64,000 bases of DNA from Phyllobacterium trifolii (GTDB lineage Bacteria; Pseudomonadota; Alphaproteobacteria; Rhizobiales; Rhizobiaceae). The notes under the pieces were generated by a model. That model did not search any database, was not told where the DNA came from, and saw nothing but the letters and a program-made list of their open reading frames with translations. The number at the start of each line of letters is the position of its first letter. Position 1 is the stretch's first letter. Shown one piece after another: positions 42,235 to 50,634 of the stretch. The stretch covers positions 231,944 through 295,943 of the forward strand of contig NZ_JACHXN010000005.1 in the NCBI RefSeq assembly GCF_014192095.1. Reading direction: 5' to 3'. Made by a program: the position numbers and the translations under genes.

Positions 42235-43944
42235 TTATCCATAAACCCCGAGGGTCGTGCGGGTGAACTGCCATTCGACTTCCGGGCGCTGGGCGGCATT
42301 GATCGAAAGCGTGATCTGGCGGGTTTTGACCGGCCCCCGGAACCCGGCGAAGAACAGCGAGTCCTCGACAAAGGGCTGGACCGTCGCCGAAAACATCCAG
42401 ATGTCATCATTTTCCGCTTGCAGGATGATCAGGCCATGTTCGTCGACCGTGATGTTGACTGACGGGTGTAGGTGGAAACGGATGACAACGTCCTCTGCAC
42501 CCGTGTCGCGGAGTGGATTACGCCCGGAAGCAAAGAAACTGTCTATGCCCTCGATGACGCTGCCATTGTGCGAAAGGACAATCTGGCGTTCGTGATAGAT
42601 GCCAAAGGGCCGGACATAACCATTGTGATTGGCGACGAATCCGACTGCGCCTTCGCGTTCGATCCGCTCAATATTGACCTTCGTCGGACCAGCGATAATC
42701 GGAGTACCGATCATCGTCGACAGTCCCGACGTGGAACTGAACCGGCAGGAGGACGTGTCGTTGATTGTGGCTGTGGAATGGGCGGCGGTAGAACGCGCCA
42801 GGGGGCGAAATTCCGGCGGGCCATAGCGATCGACGCCGGCGTTGACGATATAACGATTGCGCCCGGAGGACATCTCAAAAGAAAGGCAGCCGGCATGGGC
42901 ATCGCGAGAGGCCGTCACAGGCGGCGCGAGACCCGTATCGGCGATGATCGTTGTGGAATCCATGGATAGCCGTTCATAGCCCGAATGCGGCGCATGGGTC
43001 AGCGGCAGGCCGCCGATATCGTCATGGCGCAGCACTGCGATTACCCGTTCCGGCATGGTCGCGCCGACACCGTTGAACAAGGCAAGACTGCCGTCGTGGT
43101 GACGAAAGAATCGCAGCGCGGGCAGCATGCGTTCGATGGCTTCGATCAATGCCTTGGGCGGCGCTTCCTGGCCGCTCGCATAGGTCTGGCGCAAGGGTAG
43201 AAGATCGGCGAGCAGTTCAAGGATCGTCAGCGGGTTGCGAGAGATGTGGCCGCCATCCGGCAGGATCTGCCGTACGAGTTCGAATTCGAGGTTGCGCCGG
43301 GCCGACCGGCTGGTACTGGACGTTACGGGCAAGGCCAATACAGCGAGCGCGAGGGCGATGCGCGCGCGCAGCTTTTCCTCGCCATCATCCATGACGGCGG
43401 CCATGGTTCGCAAATAGCGCACCTGCATGGCGAGCGAGCGCATGAACTGGCGGTACGAGCGAAGATCCGTGCCGGCGAGGATGAGGCTCGAATGCTGCAG
43501 CCAGGCGATAATCCGCTGGGCAGTGACTTCGGGCAGCCAGGCGGGTCCTGAAATCGACCGGCCGTGAGTAGTGATCCAGTCGCCGAGCAGCGCCCGCGCG
43601 TTGGCGGTGGCAAGATCTGTGCCGGCGGCGCGCAGATGGCGTAGCCAGCCAAAATTATGCAGGGCCGCCTGCCACGCGGCATTGGGCGGTTCGATCAGGA
43701 ATGGTGAGCGCCCGCCCGTCTCGACGACCCTGCCGGCAAGGGCGAAACGGCCATGGTAGAACTCTTCCGCCAGTTGCGGATCTGCAGGACGAAGATCTTG
43801 CGGGGCAATGAGAACGCGTTCGGGCGTAAAACCGGTGAACCGCCAGCGATAGAGCGGCCCCATTCGCACGCGCCTGCGGAAACGGCGCCAAAGTTGCGCT
43901 GTTGCCAGTCCCCACAGTTGCGGTGTTTCGCTCAGCGCGACCAT
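42235..43944 (-). CDS. heparinase II/III family protein
   Basis: 569 aa. The N-terminal half is an (alpha/alpha) toroid of the heparinase II/III family (FHHGRFALAG-like opening, then DFRSYRQFMRSLAMQVRYLR and LPDGGHISRNPLTILELLADLLPLR). The C-terminal half is a beta-rich domain with CLSFEMSSGRNRYIVNAGVDRYGP. Members in alphaproteobacteria, next to rsmB and purH, have no tested substrate; a polysaccharide lyase role on an envelope glycan is possible. There is no signal peptide by eye, so it may be cytoplasmic. Gene order with rsmB is conserved. Confidence 0.83.
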   Translation of the reverse strand: MVALSETPQLWGLATAQLWRRFRRRVRMGPLYRWRFTGFTPERVLIAPQDLRPADPQLAEEFYHGRFALAGRVVETGGRSPFLIEPPNAAWQAALHNFGWLRHLRAAGTDLATANARALLGDWITTHGRSISGPAWLPEVTAQRIIAWLQHSSLILAGTDLRSYRQFMRSLAMQVRYLRTMAAVMDDGEEKLRARIALALAVLALPVTSSTSRSARRNLEFELVRQILPDGGHISRNPLTILELLADLLPLRQTYASGQEAPPKALIEAIERMLPALRFFRHHDGSLALFNGVGATMPERVIAVLRHDDIGGLPLTHAPHSGYERLSMDSTTIIADTGLAPPVTASRDAHAGCLSFEMSSGRNRYIVNAGVDRYGPPEFRPLARSTAAHSTATINDTSSCRFSSTSGLSTMIGTPIIAGPTKVNIERIEREGAVGFVANHNGYVRPFGIYHERQIVLSHNGSVIEGIDSFFASGRNPLRDTGAEDVVIRFHLHPSVNITVDEHGLIILQAENDDIWMFSATVQPFVEDSLFFAGFRGPVKTRQITLSINAAQRPEVEWQFTRTTLGVYG

Positions 43945-44005
43945 ATTATTATTGCTTCGAATCGCCTCGACAAACGCCGACTATGGAGCAGAAACCGTTA
44001 AAACT

Positions 44006-45403
44006 TTAGTATTTCCGTTTGAAGCGTGCTGCGAAGAAGCCATCCATGCCGGAAAGCGCGGGATTTTCGTGGGCAAGGTCGGCCGGTGTGGAGCGAACGA
44101 AGCCTTCCGCGGTGATGAGTTCAGCGAGGCCACAGACCTCATCCTTGGTCACCGGCAGGAGCTCTATGCCCGGGTTCCTTGCAAGCAAATCATTGGCAAC
44201 TTTCTCGCCTTCGAGTGGATCGAGCGAGCAGTTGGAAAAGACCACAATACCACCGGGGCGAACGATAGTAACGGCATGATCAAGGAGTTTGGCCTGGAGT
44301 TGTGCCAGCTTCGCTACGTCTTCGGGCGTCTTGGTCCAGGGCACGTCCGGGTGCCGCCGCACAGTGCCCGTTGAAGAACACGGCGCGTCGAGCAGGATCG
44401 CATCGAATAGCTCTGCTGGCTGGTAAGCGGAAAGATTGGCTTCAACCGTCTCGGCGGAAAGCTTGAGACGTTCGAGATTGGAGCGCAGGCGCTTCAGCCG
44501 GTTGGCCGAAAGGTCGAGTGCCGTGACATTGGCGCCCGCCAGTGCAAGCTGAGCAGTCTTGCCGCCCGGCGCAGCGCAAAGATCGGCGACGCGCTTGCCC
44601 TCGATGTCTCCGAAGAGCTTCGCTGGCAGGCTTGCAGCGGTGTCCTGCACCCACCATTCGCCTTCCGCGAACCCCGGAAGAGACGTCAGCGCGCCTTCGA
44701 CCGTGGCAAGACGTACCGAACCCGTTGGCAATGCGATGCCGCCAAGCTTTTCCGCCCACATCTGCGGATCGCCTTTCACGGTCAGGTCGATTGGTGGTTC
44801 CTTGCTCTGGATGTCGAGAATGGCTTTGGTCTTGTCCTTGCCATAAGCAGCAATAAGGCAGTTCTCGAACCAGGCTGGAACATTGCTGGCGTGCGAATGG
44901 ACCTCGCTCTTGAACGTTTCCTTTTCGCGTGACAGCCGGCGAAGGACAGCATTTACCATCGAGGCGAAGCGGCGATTGCGCGGATCATTATTGGCGGCGG
45001 TGACCGCAAGGTCGACCGCGGCACGGTCGGGCAGGTCAAGATAAAGGATCTGCGCGGCGGCTACTGCCAGAAGATGGCGCAGCGCAACGGCATTTTCCGG
45101 CAATGGCCGGTCGATCAACTGGCCGATGGCGGCTTCGATGCTGCCGCGATTGCGCAGTGCGGCGCCGAGAATGGCGCGGACCAGTGAGCGATCGCGGTCG
45201 TCGAGTGCCATATATTGCGGATGGCCGTTGCTGTTGTCGGTCAGGCCGTCGAGCGAGGTGTGCTTCTCGATGACGGCGCCAAGCAGGCGCGTCGCCACTT
45301 GACGCGCTGCGAGACCGGGACGGTCTTCCGCATCGATGTAATCCGCCGGTTTCTTGCCTAAAGGTCGTTTGGCTGGTCGTCTGGTGCCGGGTTCCGCGCT
45401 CAT
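44006..45403 (-). CDS. rsmB: 16S rRNA (cytosine-967-C5)-methyltransferase family protein
   Basis: 465 aa from ATG 45403, which overlaps the htpX stop as ATGA. The N-terminal NusB-like domain (about residues 25-165) and C-terminal Rossmann methyltransferase domain with SAM motif [16 protein letters not shown] are those of RsmB. Both catalytic cysteines are present in DAPCSSTG and SNCSLDP. It methylates C967 of 16S rRNA in E. coli; alphaproteobacterial members are annotated the same way. Overlap with htpX shows co-transcription. Confidence 0.92.
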   Translation of the reverse strand: MSAEPGTRRPAKRPLGKKPADYIDAEDRPGLAARQVATRLLGAVIEKHTSLDGLTDNSNGHPQYMALDDRDRSLVRAILGAALRNRGSIEAAIGQLIDRPLPENAVALRHLLAVAAAQILYLDLPDRAAVDLAVTAANNDPRNRRFASMVNAVLRRLSREKETFKSEVHSHASNVPAWFENCLIAAYGKDKTKAILDIQSKEPPIDLTVKGDPQMWAEKLGGIALPTGSVRLATVEGALTSLPGFAEGEWWVQDTAASLPAKLFGDIEGKRVADLCAAPGGKTAQLALAGANVTALDLSANRLKRLRSNLERLKLSAETVEANLSAYQPAELFDAILLDAPCSSTGTVRRHPDVPWTKTPEDVAKLAQLQAKLLDHAVTIVRPGGIVVFSNCSLDPLEGEKVANDLLARNPGIELLPVTKDEVCGLAELITAEGFVRSTPADLAHENPALSGMDGFFAARFKRKY

Positions 45404-46371
45404 GCCCAAGGGCCTTTACGGCCGCCGCCATCGCGGCCCCACGGGGACGGTCGGTCATCCAACTGTTCGTCATCGATTGGTGCCTGCGATGCGCGGTTGG
45501 GGCGGGAGGCGGCGGGTGCTTGGCTAAACTCGCTTGCCATCGCCTCGAGCGCGGCGATGCGGTTTTCCGTGCTCGGATGGGTGGAGAACAGATTGTCGGC
45601 GCCTTGGCCGCTCAACGGATTGATTATGAAAAGCGGAGCGGAGGCGGGGTTGCGTTCGGCATCCTCGTTGACGATCTGCTTTGCGCCGCGGGCGATCTTG
45701 TCGAGAGCCGATGCCAGCCACAGCGGATTGCCGCAGATCTGTGCACCGCGCCGGTCGGCGGCATACTCACGGGTGCGGCTGATTGCCATCTGCACGATCA
45801 TGGCGGCAAATGGCGCGACAATCATGGCGATCAGAACGCCGATGAAGCCGAGCGGATTATGGTTTTCACGGCTGCCGCCGCCAAAAAACATCGCGAAATT
45901 GCCAAGCATGGAAATGGCGCCGGCAAGGGTGGCAGTGACAGTCATGGTCAGTGTATCGCGATGTTCGACATGGGCAAGTTCATGCGCCATGACGGCTGCG
46001 ACTTCCTGGGGTGAAAGGCGCTGCAGCAGGCCCGTACTGGCGGCGACGGCGGCATTTTGCGGATTGCGCCCCGTCGCGAAGGCATTGGGCTGATCGTTCT
46101 GGATGAGATAGACCTTCGGCATGGGAAGATTTGCATTTGCGGCCAGATCGCGAACGATGGAGTAATATTCCGGTGCGTTCGCCTCATCGACCTCGACCGC
46201 GTGGTGCATGTTCAGCACCATCTTGTCGGAATTCCAGTAGCTGAACAGATTCATGCCCGCGGCTATGACAAGGGCGATCATCATGCCGCCGGTTCCGCCG
46301 ATGAGAAAACCGACGCCCATGAACAGGGCAGTCATAAAGGCAAGCAGCATTCCGGTGCGCATCACATTCAT
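45400..46371 (-). CDS. htpX: membrane protease HtpX
   Basis: 323 aa. The zinc-protease motif HELAH is at residues 130-134, with a downstream glutamate in [13 protein letters not shown], and four membrane segments. HtpX is an inner-membrane quality-control protease acting with FtsH, and it is usually heat-shock induced. A sigma-32-like pair (TTGAAGC, 14 bp, ACCATCAT) lies upstream at 46439-46467. It is followed by rsmB with a 4-bp overlap. The C-terminal Arg/Asp/Gly-rich tail (about residues 285-323) is longer than in E. coli. Confidence 0.94.
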   Translation of the reverse strand: MNVMRTGMLLAFMTALFMGVGFLIGGTGGMMIALVIAAGMNLFSYWNSDKMVLNMHHAVEVDEANAPEYYSIVRDLAANANLPMPKVYLIQNDQPNAFATGRNPQNAAVAASTGLLQRLSPQEVAAVMAHELAHVEHRDTLTMTVTATLAGAISMLGNFAMFFGGGSRENHNPLGFIGVLIAMIVAPFAAMIVQMAISRTREYAADRRGAQICGNPLWLASALDKIARGAKQIVNEDAERNPASAPLFIINPLSGQGADNLFSTHPSTENRIAALEAMASEFSQAPAASRPNRASQAPIDDEQLDDRPSPWGRDGGGRKGPWA

Positions 46372-46438
46372 GGCATCAGTCCTCCCGCATTGGAAAAATC
46401 TATCAAGTTCATTCCTTTTATTGGTCGTCTTCCGCTAT

Positions 46439-46467
46439 ATGATGGTGTTTTATACAGCAAGCTTCAA
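46439..46467 (-). promoter_or_regulatory. sigma-32-like promoter of htpX
   Basis: On the minus strand TTGAAGC (46467-46461), a 14-bp gap and ACCATCAT (46446-46439) approximate the heat-shock consensus CTTGAAA/CCCCATNT. It lies 68 bp before the start codon. This is a weaker match than the one at 49187-49216. Confidence 0.45.
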
Positions 46468-46718
46468 TGACGAGTATCAGCGTTATGAACGACGACCATA
46501 CGACAATGACGCCGCACGCGGATAATGACGACAGCCGGCCACGTCCGACATTCGAGCAGCTGCCGCCAGCCGCGCAGCGGGCATTGAAAGAGGCGGAAGC
46601 ACGCCGCAAGGCCGAGAAGGAAAAGGCCGATCAGCCGCGCGAAATCGGCGGGCGCGGCGGCAAGGATCCTGCGCGCTTCGGTGATTGGGAGATCAAGGGG
46701 CGGACGATCGATTTCTAG
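46467..46718 (+). CDS. DUF1674 protein, SDHAF4/Sdh8-like assembly factor
   Basis: 83 aa. The conserved C-terminus KDPARFGDWEIKGRTIDF is the DUF1674 signature shared with the mitochondrial succinate dehydrogenase assembly factor SDHAF4, which guards the flavoprotein subunit. The N-terminal part is charged and probably disordered (PPAAQRALKEAEARRKAEKEKAD). ATG 46467 gives this length; ATG 46485 (MNDDHTT) is equally reasonable. It is divergent from htpX, a usual arrangement in the order. Its TAG stop coincides with the start of a palindromic element. Confidence 0.85.
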   Translation: MTSISVMNDDHTTMTPHADNDDSRPRPTFEQLPPAAQRALKEAEARRKAEKEKADQPREIGGRGGKDPARFGDWEIKGRTIDF

Positions 46719-46818
46719 AGCAATTCCGCTTTTCTTCGAATCACGGAGTTGCTCCAGCTCTTTGGTTACGCAATTCCGGACGGAAAACCGGTTCCCACTT
46801 TTCCTGGAATTGCTCTAG
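46715..46818. repeat. palindromic intergenic element, copy 2 (full length)
   Basis: 104 bp bounded by 13-bp terminal inverted repeats: CTAGAGCAATTCC at the left end and its complement GGAATTGCTCTAG at the right end. It is made of two palindromic halves. The TAG stop codons of the convergent DUF1674 gene (46716-46718) and MATE gene (46815-46817) lie inside the two ends. The right half is nearly identical to copy 1 (17340-17410). RIME-like rhizobial repeats look like this. Confidence 0.85.
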
Positions 46819-48209
46819 CGGATAATCTCGATTCCAAGTTTTTCGCGCCGTAGCCAGCGGCTGATCAGCAGAAGAGCGGCCGTTGCGAGACCGCACAGCA
46901 ACCCAAGCCAGATGCCTGCTCCTTCCAAGCCGAGCCAGAAGCCGAGGCCGACAGACAGTGGCAGACCGACACCCCAATAGGCGATAGCTGCATAGATCAT
47001 CGGTATGGTGGTATCGTGCAAGCCGCGCAGCATGCCGCTCGCGACGGCCTGACCACCATCGAATATCTGGAACAAGGCGGCGAAGGCCAGAAATGTAACA
47101 GCGAGCGAAATCACCTTGGCGTTGGCAGGGTCGTTGACGTCGATGAAAGCACTTATGAGAGCGTGGGGTGCCAATAGCATCAGCATTGCGGTGAGGACCA
47201 TGAAGCCGGTGCCAGCCGTGAACGCGACCCAGCCGGCGCGCTTGATGCCTTCAGGATCCTGCGCGCCGTAGGCCCGCCCAACGCGCACCGTTGCCGCCTG
47301 ACCAAAACCCATCGGCACCATGAAGGCGATCGAGGCGATCTGGATGGCGATGGCATGCGCGGCGAGCGAATCAGCCCCTATCAGTCCCATCAGGAAGGCA
47401 GCAGCATTGAAGATCGTTACTTCGAAGCTGAGGATCGCAGCAATTGGCAGGCCAAGGCGCAATAGTTCGCGATAGCGTGGCCAGTCCGCACGCCAGAAAC
47501 GTCCGAACAGGCGGTAGCGCCGGAACTGCTTGTCGAAAGAAATGACGATGACGAAGCCGGCAAACATCAAGGCTGAAGATAGCGACGTTGCGATGCCAGA
47601 CCCAACAATGCCGAGCCTCGGAAAGCCAAAATGACCGAAGATCAACAACCAGTTCGCCAACGCATTGAAGGCGACGGCAAAAAGAGCGATGACAAGCGCC
47701 CAGCCGGGGCGTTCCAGAGCAGCGATGAAAGAACGCACCACGATATAGCAATAGAAGGGCAGCACCGCCCATTGCAGCGCACGCACATAATTGCCAGCCT
47801 CGGCAGCGAGCGCGGGATCCTGCCCCATGGCGATGAGGATCGTTTTGGTGTTCCACAATATAAGCCAAATCGGAATCGAAATGGTGACTGCGATCCACAG
47901 CCCCTGACGTACCGTGCGGCGTATTTCGCGGACGGTGAATTTGTTGCGTCCGAGTTCGCGCGCCATCATCGGCGAGGTTGCCGTCATCAAGCCGAGGCCG
48001 AAAATCATCGGAACATAATAGAGATTGGTGCCCAGCGCACCGGCCGCCAGCGTACTTGCTCCGACCCAGCCCATCATCATGACATCGGTCGCTGTCATCG
48101 CCGTCTGCGCAAGATTGGTGAGAATCATCGGCCAGCTCAGCGAGAGCATCGCAACGATTTCATCACGCCATGCACGCTTTGACGCGTTTTGGACTATAGC
48201 AGCCGACAT
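46815..48209 (-). CDS. MATE family efflux transporter
   Basis: 464 aa with about twelve membrane helices. The N-terminal LSWPMILTNLAQTAMTATDVMMMGWVGASTLAAGALGTNLYYVPM and the symmetric second half beginning near residue 235 are diagnostic of the NorM-type MATE exporters, which expel drugs in exchange for Na+ or H+. Substrates are unknown. It converges on the DUF1674 gene across the palindromic element and is followed by no other gene on its strand. Confidence 0.92.
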   Translation of the reverse strand: MSAAIVQNASKRAWRDEIVAMLSLSWPMILTNLAQTAMTATDVMMMGWVGASTLAAGALGTNLYYVPMIFGLGLMTATSPMMARELGRNKFTVREIRRTVRQGLWIAVTISIPIWLILWNTKTILIAMGQDPALAAEAGNYVRALQWAVLPFYCYIVVRSFIAALERPGWALVIALFAVAFNALANWLLIFGHFGFPRLGIVGSGIATSLSSALMFAGFVIVISFDKQFRRYRLFGRFWRADWPRYRELLRLGLPIAAILSFEVTIFNAAAFLMGLIGADSLAAHAIAIQIASIAFMVPMGFGQAATVRVGRAYGAQDPEGIKRAGWVAFTAGTGFMVLTAMLMLLAPHALISAFIDVNDPANAKVISLAVTFLAFAALFQIFDGGQAVASGMLRGLHDTTIPMIYAAIAYWGVGLPLSVGLGFWLGLEGAGIWLGLLCGLATAALLLISRWLRREKLGIEIIR

Positions 48210-48402
48210 TGTTCAAAACTTTCAGAGGGATCTTGCCTTGGGATTAGGCAGAATGCACCGTTTTCAGGCAAATCTTGGTATCATCAATTTGGCGAAGAGC
48301 AAAGAGCTGCCCTATGCAATCTGGCGTTGGTGTCACATGTTTTGACCGTCATATACCATTCGGAATTCAATTGACGAAATGTGATTTATAAAATACGTTT
48401 TT

Positions 48403-48707
48403 ATGATAAAACTCACTCAAACAGCTACTTACCGAAGATGGGAACGAAATCTGAAGGACCAAAGAGCGAGAGCCGCTATCGCGGCCCGTCTTTTTCGTCT
48501 GGAGAATGGTTTGCCCGGCGATGTAGTGTCAGTAGGGGATGGTTTAGCGAGCTGCGTATTCATTACGGACCCGGGTATCGCATCTATTTCAAGCAGCGCG
48601 GGCAAGAGATTGTGATTTTGCTCTGTGGTGGAAACAAGAACACGCAGAATCGGGATATTCGCCACGCCAAGCAACTGGCTAAGGATTGGATGGAACACGA
48701 TGACTGA
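48403..48707 (+). pseudogene. HigB/RelE-like toxin with a frameshift
   Basis: The first frame (from 48403, MIKLTQTATYRRWERNLKD ... PGDVVSVGDG) gives the N-terminal half of an addiction-module killer protein. The second half (SELRIHYGPGYRIYFKQRG ... KQLAKDWMEHDD) is in another frame that ends at 48707. The switch is at about 48541-48545, where homologues read GDGVSELRI: one base is missing. The domain is the phage-derived Gp49/HigB fold, a ribosome-dependent mRNA interferase. Either the toxin is inactivated or the base is a sequencing error. The intact antitoxin follows with an 8-bp overlap. Confidence 0.8.
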
Positions 48708-48987
48708 GAAATTATATGACTACGATCCTGCCGACGCGCTGAAATCCGACGAGGCGATAGAAATATTTCTCTCCGATGCCTTCGAAACCGGGGATGCAGC
48801 ATATATTGCGAGGGCATTGGGTGTAGTGGCAAGAGCGAAGGGTATGACCAAGATCGCTCGAAAAACGGGTCTGGCTCGAGAGCAGCTCTATCGTTCGCTA
48901 AGCGAAAACGGGAATCCCACTCTCGAAACGACAATGGCCGTCATGAAGGCGATCGGATTTCAGATTACCGGCAAGCGCGCGGCATAA
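48700..48987 (+). CDS. HTH antitoxin of the HigB-like module
   Basis: 95 aa from ATG 48700, overlapping the toxin stop by 8 bp; the earlier GTG codons are inside the toxin. The protein begins MTEKLYDYDPADALKSDEAIEIFLSDAFETGD and has a Cro/XRE-like helix-turn-helix in AKGMTKIARKTGLAREQLYRSLSENGNPTLETTMAVMKAIGF. This is the putative addiction-module antidote family (TIGR02684 type), normally paired with the killer protein upstream. It looks intact. It may still regulate the promoter if the toxin is dead. Confidence 0.88.
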   Translation: MTEKLYDYDPADALKSDEAIEIFLSDAFETGDAAYIARALGVVARAKGMTKIARKTGLAREQLYRSLSENGNPTLETTMAVMKAIGFQITGKRAA

Positions 48988-48994
48988 ACGGAAA

Positions 48995-49016
48995 GGGCCA
49001 CCCCGAAGGGTGGCCC
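48995..49016 (-). terminator. UUCG-capped terminator
   Basis: GGGCCACCC (48995-49003) and GGGTGGCCC (49008-49016) form a perfect 9-bp stem. On the minus strand the loop is TTCG and the tail is CCCTTTCC, which fits termination of the small gene. On the plus strand it follows the antitoxin stop by 7 nt but lacks a T tract. Confidence 0.75.
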
Positions 49017-49081
49017 CGCAATTCCGTCTGGCACAAAGCTGTCGTTTGGCCTTCTTCCCTGGACTAAGCCAGGGCGCTTAT

Positions 49082-49150
49082 TCAACGGAGAGACGATCCC
49101 CGATGGAAAGCATCAGACGCCTTGTGGCAGTTTTCGAAATCACGAGACAT
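49082..49150 (-). CDS. 22-aa small protein with a full-length Shine-Dalgarno site
   Basis: ATG 49150 to TGA 49082. The product starts MSRDFENCHK and ends HRGSSLR; it is polar, has one cysteine and no membrane segment. The Shine-Dalgarno stretch AAAGGAGGTGATC before it pairs with the whole anti-SD tail of 16S rRNA, with 7 nt between GGAGG and ATG. Few genes have such a match, so I consider translation very likely. A longer in-frame ORF begins at 49276 but overlaps the promoter. Function unknown. Confidence 0.6.
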   Translation of the reverse strand: MSRDFENCHKASDAFHRGSSLR

Positions 49151-49186
49151 CGGATCACCTCCTTTACATTCGTTGAACACAAAACA

Positions 49187-49216
49187 AGAATGGGGTGTCT
49201 TTGCCCGCGTTTCAAG
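49187..49216 (-). promoter_or_regulatory. sigma-32 (RpoH) type promoter
   Basis: CTTGAAA and CCCCATTCT with a 14-bp spacer on the minus strand match the heat-shock consensus very closely. Confidence 0.65.
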
Positions 49217-49343
49217 TGAAAAATTTGTCGAGACTTTCTGATGGCTTGCAAATAGCGGTTTGCGGCCATAAGCCAAGAAAATGTTTTTTCGCGAAGCACC
49301 CGCTGCCCAATCAGCGGCAGCGCGGTGTTTTTAGGGGTGCAGG
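49217..49343. other. upstream region of the cyclopropane synthase gene
   Basis: No gene. Contains the promoter region of the rightward cfa gene and a GCTGCC/GGCAGC inverted pair near 49302-49321. The small minus-strand gene starts just to the left. Confidence 0.5.
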
Positions 49344-50609
49344 ATGGCAGCTGAAGATAGAGCGGCGCGGATTATCCGCACGGTAATCGATGTACTAGAG
49401 CCGCAATTTGCCGTCGAATTATGGGATGGCACCAGAATTGGCGAAGCCGATGGCCCAATTCTTGCGATCAACGATCCCATGGTTGTGCGCCAGCTTGCCC
49501 TGAAGCCGAACATTGGCTCGATCGTCGAATTATGGGTTTCCGGACAAATCGATGTGAAGAATGGTACGCTGTTCGACCTCGTCGAGCGTGGCCCCAAGGG
49601 CAAATTCAAGCAGAAGCTAAAGAGCCTGCCGAAATGGCAATTGCTGAAAGATGTTCCTTCGCTGCTGCTTGGCCGCGGCAAGGCCAGCAATTCCGGGTTG
49701 GGCGGCAAGGACCCCTACGTCAGCGGCTCCAACAAGGAAGCCATCACCCATCACTACGATGTGTCGAACGCTTTCTATCAGCTCTTTCTCGACGATCGCA
49801 TGGTCTACACCTGCGCCTATTTCACTGATTGGGCCAATACGATCGATCAGGCGCAGGCGGATAAACTGGAGCTAATCTGCCGCAAGCTGCGGTTGCAACC
49901 CGGCGACCGGCTTTTGGACATCGGCTGCGGCTGGGGCGCGATGTTGATCTATGCGGCGAAGCATTATGGCGTGACCGGGACGGGTGTTTCACTGTCCGAG
50001 GCGCAGACTGCACTGGCGCGAGAGCGGATCAAGGCTGAGGGCCTCGAAGACAAGATAACCATCCACGTCAAATCCTACGAACACCTCGAGGGTCAGTTCG
50101 ACAAGATCTCGTCAATCGGCATGTTCGAAGCGGTAGGCATAGCGCACTACGATACCTATTATTCCAGCGTGCGCCGCCTGCTGCGGCCGGGCGGGCTTTA
50201 TCTGCATCATGCGATCACGCGGCGCATGAAACGCAACAAGAAGACCTTCGGGCGAAAAAGCGCCGAGCACCTGGCGTTGGTGAAGTATATTTTCCCCGGT
50301 GGTGAGCTTGATCACCTCGGCATGACGGTGGAAAATCTCGAGGGCCACGGCTTCGAAGTGCATGATGTCGAGAATCTTCGCGAGCATTACGGCAAGACCT
50401 GCCGGATGTGGGCGGACCGGCTGCACGCCCGATTTGACGAAGCGATCGCCGAAGTCGGCGCGCCCAAGGCACGGCTTTGGCTACTCTATCTGACCGGTTG
50501 CGCGCTGGCGTTCGAGCGCGGCACCGTGCAGATCAACCAGACGCTGGCATCCAAGCGCAAACGGGGTTTATCTGCCGTGCCGCAGACGCGGGCTGATTTG
50601 TACAGGTAA
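49344..50609 (+). CDS. cfa: cyclopropane-fatty-acyl-phospholipid synthase
   Basis: 421 aa. The N-terminal domain (residues 1-110) binds membrane, and the catalytic half holds the SAM motif LLDIGCGWGAMLIYAAK and the active-site region ITHHYDVSNAFYQLFLDDRMVYTCAYF. The late segment HAITRRMKRNKKTF with the basic patch and KYIFPGGELDHL also fits the family. It adds a methylene bridge to unsaturated acyl chains of membrane lipids, which aids stationary phase and acid survival. RBS AGGGGTGCAGG. An inverted-repeat element follows and separates it from acs. Confidence 0.94.
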   Translation: MAAEDRAARIIRTVIDVLEPQFAVELWDGTRIGEADGPILAINDPMVVRQLALKPNIGSIVELWVSGQIDVKNGTLFDLVERGPKGKFKQKLKSLPKWQLLKDVPSLLLGRGKASNSGLGGKDPYVSGSNKEAITHHYDVSNAFYQLFLDDRMVYTCAYFTDWANTIDQAQADKLELICRKLRLQPGDRLLDIGCGWGAMLIYAAKHYGVTGTGVSLSEAQTALARERIKAEGLEDKITIHVKSYEHLEGQFDKISSIGMFEAVGIAHYDTYYSSVRRLLRPGGLYLHHAITRRMKRNKKTFGRKSAEHLALVKYIFPGGELDHLGMTVENLEGHGFEVHDVENLREHYGKTCRMWADRLHARFDEAIAEVGAPKARLWLLYLTGCALAFERGTVQINQTLASKRKRGLSAVPQTRADLYR

Positions 50610-50634
50610 ATTCTAGTCAGCTTGCATTATCTTG

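Larger units (their letters stand above)
48993..49216 (-). ncRNA. sigma-32-type small gene with 22-codon ORF (candidate dual-function RNA)
   Basis: On the minus strand a heat-shock promoter (CTTGAAA at 49216-49210, 14-bp spacer, CCCCATTCT at 49195-49187) should start RNA near 49180. About 30 nt later comes AAAGGAGGTGATCC (49165-49152), a complete Shine-Dalgarno sequence, then an ATG at 49150. The RNA then folds as CCCTGG/CCAGGG (49056-49073) and ends in a 9-bp GC-rich stem with a TTCG loop (49016-48995) followed by TTT. The transcript would be about 190 nt. I cannot name a known family. Confidence 0.6.

Noticed and set aside
49151-49165. Resemblance to the 3' end of 16S rRNA (GGATCACCTCCTTT) on the plus strand
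   Set aside because: Only these 14 bases match; no further rRNA sequence surrounds them. They are better read on the minus strand as an extended Shine-Dalgarno site.
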